This document shows, one piece after another, positions 48,909-59,477 of a stretch of DNA of 64,000 bases. The stretch comes from Paracoccus spongiarum. Its GTDB lineage: Bacteria; Pseudomonadota; Alphaproteobacteria; Rhodobacterales; Rhodobacteraceae. The translations under genes were made by a program, and so were the position numbers. The stretch lies in the NCBI RefSeq assembly GCF_030732095.1, contig NZ_JAVAMQ010000004.1, forward strand, positions 248,001 through 312,000, read 5' to 3'. The notes beneath the pieces are model-generated. The model saw only the letters and a program-made list of their open reading frames with translations. It did no database searches and was not told the origin of the DNA. How positions within the stretch are numbered: the stretch's first letter is position 1; the number at the start of each line of letters is the position of its first letter.

Positions 48909-48970
48909 CTCTCCTGTGCCGAAATACCCCGGGGGAGGCGCGCGGAACGCGCGCCGGGGGCAGCGCCCCC
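48909..48970. repeat. Intergenic repeat, copy 2
   Basis: It opens CTCTCCTGTGCCGAAATACC and has the CCCCGGGGGAG centre, a GGCGCGCGGAACGCGCGCC hairpin and the end GGGGGCAGCGCCCCC. The copy at 32793-32852 shares the opening, centre and end. It lies between the GNAT gene and argF. Confidence 0.82.
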
Positions 48971-49025
48971 TTGACCCGCCCGCCGCAAGCGGGCTTGCTG
49001 CATGAAATCGCCGAAAGACACGCAG

Positions 49026-49952
49026 ATGACGCATTTTCTCGACATCCACTCCACCGCCAAGGACGATCTGCGGTCGATCATCGACCAGGCGCAGGCGATG
49101 AAAAGGGCCCGCAACAACCGCCCCAGGGGCACGCCCGACGACGAGTTGCCGCTGGCTGGCCGCATGGTCGCGCTGATCTTCGAGAAGCCCTCGACCCGGA
49201 CCCGCGTCAGCTTCGACGTGGGTGTGCGCCAGATGGGCGGGCAGACAATGGTGCTGTCCGGCTCCGAGATGCAGCTGGGTCATGGCGAGACGATCGCCGA
49301 CACCGCCCGCGTGCTGTCGCGCTATGTCGACCTCATCATGATCCGCACCTTCGAAGAGGCGACCCTGCAGGAAATGGCCGAATATGCCGAGGTGCCGGTC
49401 ATCAACGGGCTGACCAACCGCAGCCATCCCTGCCAGATCATGGCCGATGTGATGACCTTCGAGGAACATCGCGGCCCGATCCGGGGCCGGAAGGTCGTCT
49501 GGGTTGGCGATGGCAACAATGTCTGCGCCAGCGTCATCCACGCCGCCGGGCAGTTCGGCTTCGACTTCACCTTCACCGGCCCGCCGCCGCTGGACCCGGA
49601 ACGCGAGGCGCTGGATTTCGCCCGCGCTCAGGGCGTCGGGGTCACCATCGAACGCGATCCGGCGCGCGCGGTCGAGGGCGCGGACCTGGTCTTTGCCGAT
49701 ACCTGGGTCAGCATGCATGACCCGCAATCGGCCAAGGAGCGTCGCCACAACCAGCTGCGCGGCTATCAGGTCAACGAGGCGCTGATGGCCCGCGCCCGGC
49801 CCGATGCGCTGTTCATGCACTGCCTGCCCGCCCATCGCGAGGACGAGGTGACCAGCGCGGTGATGGACGGCCCCCATTCGGTAATCTGGGACGAGGCCGA
49901 GAACCGCCTGCACGCCCAGAAGGCCGTGATGCGCTGGTGCCTCGGCGTCTGA
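49026..49952 (+). CDS. argF: Ornithine carbamoyltransferase
   Basis: 308 residues from ATG at 49026, which gives the family start [23 protein letters not shown] at 49002 would add eight residues. The carbamoyl-phosphate motif is [14 protein letters not shown], with [14 protein letters not shown] in the middle and the ornithine-binding [12 protein letters not shown] near the end. It makes citrulline from ornithine in arginine synthesis. It follows argD and the GNAT gene, with the repeat in the gap. Confidence 0.95.
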   Translation: MTHFLDIHSTAKDDLRSIIDQAQAMKRARNNRPRGTPDDELPLAGRMVALIFEKPSTRTRVSFDVGVRQMGGQTMVLSGSEMQLGHGETIADTARVLSRYVDLIMIRTFEEATLQEMAEYAEVPVINGLTNRSHPCQIMADVMTFEEHRGPIRGRKVVWVGDGNNVCASVIHAAGQFGFDFTFTGPPPLDPEREALDFARAQGVGVTIERDPARAVEGADLVFADTWVSMHDPQSAKERRHNQLRGYQVNEALMARARPDALFMHCLPAHREDEVTSAVMDGPHSVIWDEAENRLHAQKAVMRWCLGV

Positions 49953-50030
49953 CCGCTTCGCCAGCGACAGGTCGGCGGACCCGGCCTGCGGCGCATGGGC
50001 ACAGGCCGGCGTCAGCAAAGCTTTGCGCTT

Positions 50031-50048
50031 CTGTCGCCTGACTGTCAC
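50031..50048 (+). promoter_or_regulatory. Pho-box-like PhoB site upstream of phoX
   Basis: CTGTCGC and CTGTCAC are 7-base direct repeats separated by CTGA, the exact 7-4-7 layout of a Pho box (consensus CTGTCAT twice). It lies 72 bases before the phoX ATG. A perfect palindrome GCAAAGCTTTGC precedes it at 50015-50026. Confidence 0.65.
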
Positions 50049-50119
50049 ATCGCGCGCCTAATCGGGGGCCAGCCGGCCCGCCCGCTCGCGGGCCTCCAAG
50101 CGTCAGCCAGGAGAGCGCC

Positions 50120-52111
50120 ATGAACGATCAGCAGCCCCCCCGCCATGTGTTCCGCACCAGCCAGCTGGAACAGGCCGACGGCCCCGCCCTGAACCCGACC
50201 CGCAACACGACGATGGGCGAGATCATCGCCGCGCGGTTCTCGCGCCGTGGCTTCCTGCGCGGCTCGATGGCCTCGGTCGCCATTTCAGCCACGGTCAGCC
50301 CCATCGCGCTGCTGTCGGCGGGCGACGCCCATGCGCAGGGCAAGGTCGAGGGGTCGGTGTTCGACTTCGCCGAAGTCGCCGCCGGCGTCGATGCCGATCA
50401 TCATGTCGCCGAAGGCTATGACGCCGATGTGCTGATCCGGTGGGGCGACAAGATCTTCGCGGATTCGCCCGATTTCGACCCGCTGAACCAGTCCGAGGCC
50501 GCGCAGGAACGCCAGTTCGGCTACAACAACGATTATGTCGGCTTCATCCCGCTGGAGGGCGCCGCCGATCACGGCCTTCTCGTGGTGAACCACGAATACA
50601 CCAACGAACACCTGATGTTCCCCGGCATCGTCACCGTCAATGGCGACGAGATCACGGTGGCCGCGGCGACCGAGGAACGCGTCAACATCGAGATGGCCGC
50701 GCATGGCGGCACCGTCATCGAGATCCGCAAGACCGATGGCAAGTGGCAGGTTGTGCCCGAGGGCGCGATGAACCGCCGCATCACCGCCAAGACCGAAATG
50801 GCCATCGCCGGCCCCGCCGCGGGCCATGCGCGGATGCAGAGTGTGGCCGACGCCACGGGCACGAAGGTTCTCGGCACGATCAACGACTGCGCCGGCGGCA
50901 TCACGCCCTGGGGCACCTGGATCATGGGCGAAGAGAATTTCCACGGCTATTTCATCGGCGCGCTGCCCGCCGACCACCCCGAGGCGGCGAACTACGAACG
51001 CCTGGGCCTGCCCGGCGAGAACTACGAATGGGGCAGGTTCCACGACCGCTTCGACCTGTCGAAGGACCCGAACGAAGCCAACCGGCATGGCTGGATGGTC
51101 GAGGTCGATCCGCTCGATCCCAATTCGGTGCCGAAAAAGCGTACCGCGCTTGGCCGGTTCAAGCATGAGGGCGCGGAAAGCGCGCTGGCGGCCGATGGCC
51201 GCGTGGTCTTCTACATGGGCGACGACGAGCGGTTCGAATATGTCTACAAGTTCGTGACCGCCGGCACCTACAATCCCGACGACCGCGCCGCCAACATGGA
51301 CCTTCTGGACGAGGGCACGCTGTATGTGGCCCGCTTTGACGAGGATGGCAGCATGACCTGGCTGCCGCTGGTCCATGGCGAAGGCCCGCTGACGGCCGAG
51401 AACGGCTTCGAGAGCCAGGCCGATGTGGTGATCGAGGCCCGCCGCGCCGCCGACCTGCTGGAGGCCACGCCGATGGACCGTCCCGAGGATGTCGAGCCGA
51501 ACCCCGCCAATGGCCGGGTCTATGTGATGCTGACCAACAATACCAAGCGCGAGGAGGCCAACGCCGCCAATCCGCGCGTCGAGAACGCCTTCGGCCATGT
51601 GATCGAGATCCAGGAGGCGGGCGGCGACCTGGCCGCCACCACCGGAACCTGGGAGATCCTCGTGAAATGTGGCGATCCCGCCATCGCCGAGGTCGGGGCG
51701 ACCTTCTCGACCGCGACGACCGAGAATGGCTGGTTCGGGATGCCCGACAACTGCGCGATCGACGCCGATGGGCGGCTGTGGGTGGCGACCGACGGCAACG
51801 CGCCCGGCAAGACGGGCCGGACCGACGGGCTGTGGGCGATGGATACCGATGGCGCGGCGCGCGGCACCTCGCGGCTGTTCTATCGCGTTCCGGTCGGCGC
51901 GGAACTCTGCGGCCCGTTCATGACCGCGGACATGACGACCTTCTTCGTCGCGGTCCAGCATCCGGCCGATGGCGGCGAGGACTGGGATGGCCATGGCCGG
52001 CCGTCCTATTACGAGGATCTGTCGACCCGCTGGCCGGATTTCGACGACTCGATGCCGGTGCGTCCGGCGGTCGTGGCGATCACGCGGCAGGACGGCGGCC
52101 GGATCGGCTGA
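50120..52111 (+). CDS. phoX: PhoX-type alkaline phosphatase (DUF839)
   Basis: 663 residues with a Tat signal: SRRGFLRGSM at 41-50, hydrophobic core, cleavage near GDAHAQ. The PhoX/DUF839 core includes FGYNNDYVGFIPLEG, HGLLVVNHEYTNEHLMFPG and GGITPWGTWIMGEENFHGYF, where the acidic and Asn residues bind Ca2+ and Fe. PhoX is a monomeric periplasmic phosphatase that releases phosphate from organic esters, and it is exported folded. The Pho-box-like site upstream fits phosphate control. A strong terminator follows. Confidence 0.92.
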   Translation: MNDQQPPRHVFRTSQLEQADGPALNPTRNTTMGEIIAARFSRRGFLRGSMASVAISATVSPIALLSAGDAHAQGKVEGSVFDFAEVAAGVDADHHVAEGYDADVLIRWGDKIFADSPDFDPLNQSEAAQERQFGYNNDYVGFIPLEGAADHGLLVVNHEYTNEHLMFPGIVTVNGDEITVAAATEERVNIEMAAHGGTVIEIRKTDGKWQVVPEGAMNRRITAKTEMAIAGPAAGHARMQSVADATGTKVLGTINDCAGGITPWGTWIMGEENFHGYFIGALPADHPEAANYERLGLPGENYEWGRFHDRFDLSKDPNEANRHGWMVEVDPLDPNSVPKKRTALGRFKHEGAESALAADGRVVFYMGDDERFEYVYKFVTAGTYNPDDRAANMDLLDEGTLYVARFDEDGSMTWLPLVHGEGPLTAENGFESQADVVIEARRAADLLEATPMDRPEDVEPNPANGRVYVMLTNNTKREEANAANPRVENAFGHVIEIQEAGGDLAATTGTWEILVKCGDPAIAEVGATFSTATTENGWFGMPDNCAIDADGRLWVATDGNAPGKTGRTDGLWAMDTDGAARGTSRLFYRVPVGAELCGPFMTADMTTFFVAVQHPADGGEDWDGHGRPSYYEDLSTRWPDFDDSMPVRPAVVAITRQDGGRIG

Positions 52112-52163
52112 TCAGCAAGCGACCTTGCGGAAGTGCGGCCGCGGGCCGCCCTGCACGATGCGA

Positions 52164-52189
52164 AAACCCCGCGCGGTGGCGCGGGGTTT
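52164..52189. terminator. Bidirectional terminator after phoX
   Basis: AAACCCCGCG (52164-52173) pairs perfectly with CGCGGGGTTT (52180-52189) around CGGTGG. T-rich ends occur on both strands. It serves phoX and the convergent NTF2-like gene. Confidence 0.85.
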
Positions 52190-52243
52190 GTATCCGGTCC
52201 GCCAGGGCAGAGGGGAAACCGGGCATGGTCGCGATGCCCTGTC

Positions 52244-52660
52244 TCAGCGCCTGACGAAAACCTTGTTCACGAGCTTCCACGTGCCGTTCACCTTGTAGAG
52301 CGACAGCACGTCCAGAAACCGTTCATCGCCCAGCTGCAGCTCGAATTTCACGATCGCCAGCTGACCGTCGATCACCTCCAGTGCGACGATCCTGCCGGTC
52401 GAGGTCCCGGGTGTCCCCGCCGCCCATCGCCGGATCGAATCTGCAATCGGCTCGACCTTGACCGTTTCGACCCTGCCCGGGTCGGTGACGACACCCTTCC
52501 AGTGGCCCGAACCGGCGTCCCATGCGCGGTCGAGCGGCGCCCGGTCGGCCGATGACACGCCCTCGAAGTAATCCTGAATGACCAACCGGATAGCCTGGTG
52601 GTCGTCATGGCAGATCGGCGTGGTCACGGCGCGGATGCCTCGATGGGGTTGGTGGGACAT
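52244..52660 (-). CDS. NTF2-like (lumazine-binding-type) small protein
   Basis: 138 residues from ATG at 52660; GTG at 52627 (127 residues, weak GAGG upstream) is an equally good start. The body AIRLVIQDYFEGVSSADRAP and ERFLDVLSLYKVNGTWKLVN has the cone-shaped NTF2 fold pattern: a first helix with DYFEG and final strands with L-x-x-Y-x-V-x-G-x-W-x-L-V-N. Such proteins are often scavengers or small enzymes. No catalytic residues can be assigned. It converges on phoX and is not clearly part of an operon. Confidence 0.7.
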   Translation of the reverse strand: MSHQPHRGIRAVTTPICHDDHQAIRLVIQDYFEGVSSADRAPLDRAWDAGSGHWKGVVTDPGRVETVKVEPIADSIRRWAAGTPGTSTGRIVALEVIDGQLAIVKFELQLGDERFLDVLSLYKVNGTWKLVNKVFVRR

Positions 52661-52860
52661 GCGACCGGGCGCATCGCCCGTCGCAAGCGATGATCGGGCC
52701 GCGGACGCGCCGCAACGCGGAGGGCACCCGTTTCCGGGATCGCGCGCCGGGCCTGTCACCGCCAGGGCCGGTTGAAGGCCAGCGCGGCCTGGCGCGGACC
52801 GGCCTGAAAAAAGGGGCCACGCGCCTGCGCCGCCCCTTCGTGATCTTTTCGATGACGCGA

Positions 52861-54456
<1,596 letters not shown>

Positions 54457-54662
54457 GTGGGAACGCTCCTACTCATTTGACCGCTGCGACAGTTCCATGA
54501 CGCAGTATGCGGCGGCTATAGCATGGCGCGTCATCGAAAAAACACGCGAGCGCAAACGGTTAGCGCCACCACAAAATGTTATCGCCAACGGGACTGATTC
54601 GGGACGCGCGAGGGGCACATATTAACCATATCCGGCGATGATCGGGGGCGGAGGTGATTCGC

Positions 54663-55076
54663 ATGACGCAGCTTCATGGCACGGTTGTGGCGCTGGACGG
54701 GCGGGGTCTGCTGGCGCTCGGCGCTTCGGGCAGCGGCAAGTCCAGCCTCGCGCTGGACCTGATGGCGACCGGAGCTGCGCTGGTCGCCGATGACCGGGTC
54801 GACCTGCGGCGCGACGGCGACAGCGTCATCGCCAGTTGCCCCCCCTCGCTGCGCGGGCGGATCGAGGCGCGCGGTGTGGGCATCCTTGCCGCGCGGGATC
54901 ATGGCCCGGTGGCGCTGCACCTGGTCGTCGATCTGGCCCAAGCCGAGGATCGGCGCTTGCCCGCCTCGCGAGAACATGACCTTTTGGGCATCCGCCTGCC
55001 ACTTGTCTTCGGCCCGTATCACCCGCATCTTTACGCTGCACTGCGGCAGATGCTGCTTGCGGGGCGCATCGCATGA
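54663..55076 (+). CDS. hprK: HPr kinase/phosphorylase, short alphaproteobacterial form
   Basis: 137 residues from ATG at 54663, with GGAGG eight bases upstream. It contains only the C-terminal kinase domain: P-loop [12 protein letters not shown] (residues 20-31), [12 protein letters not shown], and the RGIEV-like [11 protein letters not shown]. The N-terminal half of Firmicute HprK is missing, as in other alphaproteobacteria. It phosphorylates HPr on a regulatory Ser; here the HPr gene is three genes downstream. The stop overlaps the rapZ start (ATGA). Confidence 0.92.
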   Translation: MTQLHGTVVALDGRGLLALGASGSGKSSLALDLMATGAALVADDRVDLRRDGDSVIASCPPSLRGRIEARGVGILAARDHGPVALHLVVDLAQAEDRRLPASREHDLLGIRLPLVFGPYHPHLYAALRQMLLAGRIA

Positions 55077-56128
55077 CGGCGCCCCTGGCTTCGACGAAGG
55101 ATCCCGATCGCATGGCGGAGGACGCCGCGGTACATGACGGAACGATGACGCCGCGCGAACCGCGGCCGCAGCGGCTGGTGCTGGTGACCGGACCCTCGGG
55201 TGCCGGGCGGTCCACCGCGATCAACGTGCTCGAGGATCTGGGCTTCGAGGCGATCGACAACCTGCCGCTGTCGCTCATCCCGCGGCTGCTGGACGGGCCG
55301 GCGCGGCCGGTGCCGCTGGCCCTGGGCCTCGATGTCCGCAACCGCGACTTTTCGGCTTCGAACGTGATCGAACTGATCGACCGGCTGACGCGCAGCCCGC
55401 ATTTCTCGCCCGAGGTCCTGTTTCTCGACTGCAATGCCGACATGCTGGTGCGCCGCTACAACGAGACGCGGCGCCGCCATCCGCTGTCGCCCGACTCCTC
55501 GCCGCTGTCGGGCGTGACGGCCGAGATCGACCTGCTGGCCCCGATCCGGGTTCGGGCGGATGTGCTGGTCGACACCACCGATCTGTCCCCGCATGACCTG
55601 AAGGCCGAACTGACGCATTGGTTCGCCATCCGCCAGGATGACCGCCTCAGCCTGTCGCTGCACTCGTTCAGCTACAAGCGCGGGGTGCCGCGCGGCGTGG
55701 ACCTGATGTTCGACTGCCGGTGCCTGGCCAATCCGCATTGGGATACCGGGCTGCGCCAGCTGACCGGGCGCGACCGCGCGGTGCAGGACTATGTCTGCGC
55801 CGATCCGCGCTATGCCGAGTTCTTCGACCGCATCCGCGACCTGATCCTGTTCCTGCTGCCGGCCCATCTCGACGAGGGAAAGACCCATCTTGCCGTCGGG
55901 TTCGGCTGTACCGGAGGGCAACACAGGTCAGTCACTTTGGTGGAGAAGATGGCAGTTGCGCTTGCAGAGGCCGGATGGCCGGTGTCAATAAGGCACAGGG
56001 AACTCGAGCGCCGCGTGCCGGTGCCGTCATCTTCGGGCGAGGGCCGGGCGGGCGAAGCCGCGGCGGCCCTGTCGGCGCCACGGGATGCGGCCGGGCTGGC
56101 GACGCCAGGACTTGGTGAAACGCGTTGA
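55073..56128 (+). CDS. rapZ: RNase adapter / nucleotide-binding protein RapZ
   Basis: 351 residues. The N-terminal P-loop is [10 protein letters not shown] (residues 40-49), with Arg where the Walker Lys is usual. It is followed by [19 protein letters not shown]. The C-terminal domain ends [18 protein letters not shown]. RapZ in E. coli delivers GlmZ sRNA to RNase E; in alphaproteobacteria it is tied to the HPr kinase/PTS branch. About 30 N-terminal and 45 C-terminal residues (Ala/Ser-rich) are extensions. It overlaps hprK and the EIIA gene. Confidence 0.93.
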   Translation: MTAPLASTKDPDRMAEDAAVHDGTMTPREPRPQRLVLVTGPSGAGRSTAINVLEDLGFEAIDNLPLSLIPRLLDGPARPVPLALGLDVRNRDFSASNVIELIDRLTRSPHFSPEVLFLDCNADMLVRRYNETRRRHPLSPDSSPLSGVTAEIDLLAPIRVRADVLVDTTDLSPHDLKAELTHWFAIRQDDRLSLSLHSFSYKRGVPRGVDLMFDCRCLANPHWDTGLRQLTGRDRAVQDYVCADPRYAEFFDRIRDLILFLLPAHLDEGKTHLAVGFGCTGGQHRSVTLVEKMAVALAEAGWPVSIRHRELERRVPVPSSSGEGRAGEAAAALSAPRDAAGLATPGLGETR

Positions 56129-56547
56129 TCGGAATTGTCATCGTAGCGCATGGCGGGCTGGCGCGGGAATATCTTTCCGCCGTCGAGCATGTCGTCGGCC
56201 CGCAGGCCGGAATCGCCGCCGTGGCGATCGAGGACGATCACGACCGCGCCATGAAGACCGCCGAGATCCAACTGGCCGCCAATTCGGTCGATCGCGGCGA
56301 GGGGGTCGTGGTGGTGACCGACTTGTTCGGCGGATCGCCCTCGAATCTGTCGCTGCCTGCCTGCGCCTTTCGCGACCGGGCGATCCTCTATGGCGCCAAT
56401 CTGCCGATGCTGGTCAAGCTGGCAAAGTCGCGCCACCTGCCGGTGGCCGATGCTGTCGCCTTCGCCAAGGAGGCCGGGCGCAAATACATCAATTCCTACA
56501 ATGTGCCGCTGGACGCCGTGCTGGACGCGGGAACCCCGGCCACATGA
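56125..56547 (+). CDS. PTS EIIA component, mannose type (regulatory)
   Basis: 140 residues from TTG at 56125, overlapping the rapZ stop; no ATG or GTG fits the N-terminus. It begins [20 protein letters not shown], with the phospho-accepting His9. [20 protein letters not shown] is the second conserved block. No EIIB, EIIC or EIID is nearby, so it is probably a regulatory EIIA that takes phosphate from HPr. The HPr gene overlaps its stop by four bases. Confidence 0.92.
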   Translation: MIGIVIVAHGGLAREYLSAVEHVVGPQAGIAAVAIEDDHDRAMKTAEIQLAANSVDRGEGVVVVTDLFGGSPSNLSLPACAFRDRAILYGANLPMLVKLAKSRHLPVADAVAFAKEAGRKYINSYNVPLDAVLDAGTPAT

Positions 56548-56822
56548 GCGGCAAGGTCACGCGCGATCTGCCAATCATCAACATCAAGGGGCTGCACGCC
56601 CGGGCCAGCGCAAAATTCGTCGATCTGGTCGAACGCCATGACGCCCAGGCGATCGTCGAGAAGGACGGTCTGAGCGTGTCTGGCGATTCGATCATGGGGC
56701 TGCTGATGCTCACCGCGCCCCGCGGCTCGGTCATCCGCGTGACCACCAGCGGCCCCGACGCCTCGCAGCTTGCCGACGCGCTGGAGGCGCTGGTCTCGGA
56801 CTATTTCGGCGAGGGCATGTAG
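56544..56822 (+). CDS. Phosphocarrier protein HPr
   Basis: 92 residues. The PTS active site is IKGLHARASAKFVDL with His18, and the HprK target region is VSGDSIMGLLMLTAP, where Ser49 aligns with B. subtilis Ser46. HPr carries phosphate from enzyme I to EIIA; enzyme I is not in this window. The cluster hprK-rapZ-EIIA-HPr is a signalling PTS without a sugar permease. All four genes overlap, so expression is coupled. Confidence 0.95.
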   Translation: MSGKVTRDLPIINIKGLHARASAKFVDLVERHDAQAIVEKDGLSVSGDSIMGLLMLTAPRGSVIRVTTSGPDASQLADALEALVSDYFGEGM

Positions 56823-56831
56823 GGCGCCGAT

Positions 56832-57446
56832 GTGGTCGAGCGGAAATCCTATCATCACGGCAATCTGCGCCAGGCGCTGGTCGAGGCGACCGCCGCGCTG
56901 ATCGAGGAGACCGGCCCGCAGGCCTTCACCCTGACCGAGGCCGCCCGCCGCGCGGGGGTGTCCCCGGCGGCACCCTACCGGCATTTCAAGGGCCGCGAGG
57001 ATCTGATCGAGGAGGTCGCCCGGCAGGGCTTCCTGGAATTCGCCGGCCGGCTCGAGGCGGCGTTCGACCAGGGCCGGCCCCGGCCCCTGACCGCTTTCCT
57101 GCGAATGGGCCAGGCCTATCTGGATTTCGCGCGCGCCCGGCCGGGCTATTACATGGCGATGTTCGAATCCGGCCTCTCCATCGCCGGCAATGCCGACCTT
57201 GCGCAGGCCTCGGAACGCGCGCAGGGGATGCTGCTGGCCGCCTCGGCCGCTCTCGCCGAACGCCTGCCCGCCGCGCAGCGCCCGCCCGCGCGGATGGTGG
57301 CCAACCATGTCTGGGCCATGAGCCACGGCGTGGTCGAACTGTTCTCGCGCGGCAAGCCCGGCGGGCGCAGTTCGGTCGAACCGGCCGAGATGCTTGAAAG
57401 CGGCGTGATCATCTATCTGCGTGGTCTGGGCATGATCGCCGACTGA
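56832..57446 (+). CDS. TetR/AcrR-family regulator
   Basis: 204 residues from GTG at 56832. The DNA-binding domain is HHGNLRQALVEATAALIEET, then FTLTEAARRAGVSPAAPYRH and FKGREDLIEE, a standard TetR helix-turn-helix. HHGNL is typical of the YerO/SczA-like subgroup. The C-terminal ligand domain ends with SHGVVELFSRG and an ESGVIIYLRGL helix. A 25-base palindrome lies 45 bases after it, before the DUF2852 gene, and is its likely operator. The ligand is unknown. Confidence 0.88.
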   Translation: MVERKSYHHGNLRQALVEATAALIEETGPQAFTLTEAARRAGVSPAAPYRHFKGREDLIEEVARQGFLEFAGRLEAAFDQGRPRPLTAFLRMGQAYLDFARARPGYYMAMFESGLSIAGNADLAQASERAQGMLLAASAALAERLPAAQRPPARMVANHVWAMSHGVVELFSRGKPGGRSSVEPAEMLESGVIIYLRGLGMIAD

Positions 57447-57490
57447 TTCTTCGCCGGAGGGCCTTGAAGATGCGTGGCGGGCCTCCATCT

Positions 57491-57515
57491 ATGTAAATGT
57501 GATTAACATTAACAT
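57491..57515 (+). promoter_or_regulatory. Candidate TetR operator before the DUF2852 gene
   Basis: ATGTAAATG (57491-57499) and CATTAACAT (57507-57515) are inverted repeats with one mismatch, separated by 7 bases. The AT-rich site stands out from GC-rich surroundings and abuts the GGAGG ribosome-binding site of the DUF2852 gene. Confidence 0.6.
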
Positions 57516-57529
57516 GGAGGGATCACCTG

Positions 57530-57934
57530 ATGCACAGCGCATCGCACACCATGGCCGCCTATCCGCTGGCCCCGTCGCGCGGTCCCGGCCCCTTGGGCCG
57601 CGCCCGTGACTGGCTTGACGAACGCGGCCGGCCCGGCTGGATCGTCGCCATGATCCTGGGCTTCGTCGCCTTCTGGCCGGTTGGCCTCGCCATCCTCGGC
57701 TACATGATCTGGAGCAAACGCATGTTCGGATGCAGCACGCGCAGCCATGCGCCCCGCTATCGCGCCGCCTCGACCGGCAACTCGGCCTTCGACGCCTATC
57801 GCGACGAGACGCTGAAACGGCTCGAGGACGAGCACCGCGAATTCGTGGAGTTCCTGAAGAAGCTGCGCGAGGCCAAGGACAAGGCCGAGTTCGACCAGTT
57901 CATGCAGCAGCGCGAAGACAAGCCGGCACAATGA
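57530..57934 (+). CDS. DUF2852 membrane protein
   Basis: 134 residues, with GGAGG nine bases upstream. One or two membrane segments are seen (WIVAMILGFVAFWPVGLAIL), followed by a polar, Lys/Glu-rich helix (LEDEHREFVEFLKKLREAKD), probably a coiled coil facing the cytoplasm. The DUF2852 family is found mainly in alphaproteobacteria, and no function is established. It is downstream of a TetR gene and its palindromic operator, suggesting induction by the TetR ligand. Confidence 0.85.
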   Translation: MHSASHTMAAYPLAPSRGPGPLGRARDWLDERGRPGWIVAMILGFVAFWPVGLAILGYMIWSKRMFGCSTRSHAPRYRAASTGNSAFDAYRDETLKRLEDEHREFVEFLKKLREAKDKAEFDQFMQQREDKPAQ

Positions 57935-57945
57935 CCGGGCGATGA

Positions 57946-57975
57946 CGGGCGGGGCCGGCAGACCGGCCCCGCCCG
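57946..57975. terminator. Bidirectional hairpin between DUF2852 and betC genes
   Basis: CGGGCGGGGCCGG (57946-57958) and CCGGCCCCGCCCG (57963-57975) form a perfect 13-bp stem around CAGA. It lies between convergent stops at 57934 and 57980. No T tract, but stability is very high. Confidence 0.75.
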
Positions 57976-57979
57976 CAAC

Positions 57980-59473
57980 CTAGTCGCCGCGCGGGAACCG
58001 CTGGCGGTCCTCCAGCACGTTCAGGTCCATGTGGTTGCGCATGTAGCGTTCCGAGGCCTTCATCAGCGGCTGGTAGTCCCAGGGGTAATAGCTGCCATTG
58101 CGCAGCGCCTCGTAGACGACCCAGCGCCGGGCCTGCGACTGGCGCACCTCGGCGTCGTAGGCGTCAAGATCCCAACGGGTCCGCGCCATGGCGCGCATCC
58201 GCGACAGCACCGCGAATTCGGCAGGATCGGTGGCCAGGTTGCGGCGTTCGCCGGGGTCAGACTCGAGATCGAACAGCATCTCGGGATCGGCGGCGCAGGC
58301 GATGTATTTCCAGCGCCCGTCGCGCAGCGCGACCATCGGCGCGATGCTGCCCTCGGCGGCATATTCCATCGCGACCGGTCCGCGCGCCGCGCCGCGATCC
58401 ACCAGCGACTGGCCATCGGTCCAGGGCGCCACCTCGTCCATCGACAGGCCCGCCAGATCGCACAGGGTCGGCAGCACGTCGATGGTGCTGACCGGGGTTT
58501 CCACGCAGCCCGGTTCCATCCCCGGCGCCGCGATCATCAGCGGCACCCGCGCCGAGCCTTCGAGGAAGCTCATCTTGAACCACAACCCGCGTTCGCCCAG
58601 CATCTCGCCGTGGTCCGACAGGAACAGGATGATCGCCTGCTGCCCGGTGCGGTCCAGAACGTCGAGGATCTCGCCGATCTTGTCGTCGACATAGCTGATA
58701 TTGGCGAAATAGCCCTGACGGGCGCGGCGGACGTGATCTTCGGTGATGTCGAAGGCCTGCCAGTCGCAGGCATCCATCAGCCGCTGCGAGTGCGGGTCCT
58801 GATCGGCGTAGGGGATCGGCGCAGGCGCGGCCCGTTCGGGCGCGTCCGCATAGAGATCCCAGTATTCGCGTCGCGCCACGAAGGGGTCATGCGGATGGGT
58901 GAAGCTGACGGTCAGGCACCAGGGCCGCGCATCGCCGCCGCGCGCCAGATCATACAGCTTGCGACAGGCGTTGAAGGCCACCTCGTCGTCATATTCCAGC
59001 TGGTTGGTGATCTCGGCCACGCCCGCGCCGGTCACCGAGCCGAGATTGTGATACCACCAGTCGATACGCTCGCCCGGCTTGCGGTAATCGGGCGTCCAGC
59101 CGAAATCGGCGGGATAGATGTCGGTGGTCAGCCGCTGCTCGAAGCCGTGCATCTGGTCGGGGCCGACGAAATGCATCTTGCCCGACAGGCAGGTCTGATA
59201 GCCCGCGCGGCGCAGGTGGTGGGCATAGGTCGGGATGTCGGAGCAGAATTCGGCCGCATTGTCATAGACCCGCGTGCGGCGGGGCAGCTGGCCCGACATG
59301 AAGCTGGCCCGTCCGGGCGCGCAAAGCGGGCTGCCGGTATAGGCATTGGCAAAGCGGGTCGAGCGGTCGGCCAGCCGCCGCAGGTTCGGCGCGTGCAGGA
59401 AATCGGCGGGGCCGTCGGGGAACAGCACCCCCGACAGCTGATCCGCCATCAGGATCAGGATGTTGGGCTGCAA
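57980..59473 (-). CDS. betC: Choline-sulfatase
   Basis: 497 residues. It hydrolyses choline-O-sulfate to choline and sulfate. The sulfatase signature is SPLCAPGRASFMSGQLP, with the Cys of CxPxR converted to formylglycine. The metal-site start is NILILMADQLSGVL, and FLSDHGEMLGERGLW holds the second Asp-His pair. TVSFTHPHDPFVARREYWDL and the C-terminal AYDAEVRQSQARRWVVYEA are BetC-specific. No signal peptide, so it acts in the cytoplasm. It starts four bases after choX, forming an operon with it. Confidence 0.95.
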   Translation of the reverse strand: MQPNILILMADQLSGVLFPDGPADFLHAPNLRRLADRSTRFANAYTGSPLCAPGRASFMSGQLPRRTRVYDNAAEFCSDIPTYAHHLRRAGYQTCLSGKMHFVGPDQMHGFEQRLTTDIYPADFGWTPDYRKPGERIDWWYHNLGSVTGAGVAEITNQLEYDDEVAFNACRKLYDLARGGDARPWCLTVSFTHPHDPFVARREYWDLYADAPERAAPAPIPYADQDPHSQRLMDACDWQAFDITEDHVRRARQGYFANISYVDDKIGEILDVLDRTGQQAIILFLSDHGEMLGERGLWFKMSFLEGSARVPLMIAAPGMEPGCVETPVSTIDVLPTLCDLAGLSMDEVAPWTDGQSLVDRGAARGPVAMEYAAEGSIAPMVALRDGRWKYIACAADPEMLFDLESDPGERRNLATDPAEFAVLSRMRAMARTRWDLDAYDAEVRQSQARRWVVYEALRNGSYYPWDYQPLMKASERYMRNHMDLNVLEDRQRFPRGD

Positions 59474-59477
59474 GCGA

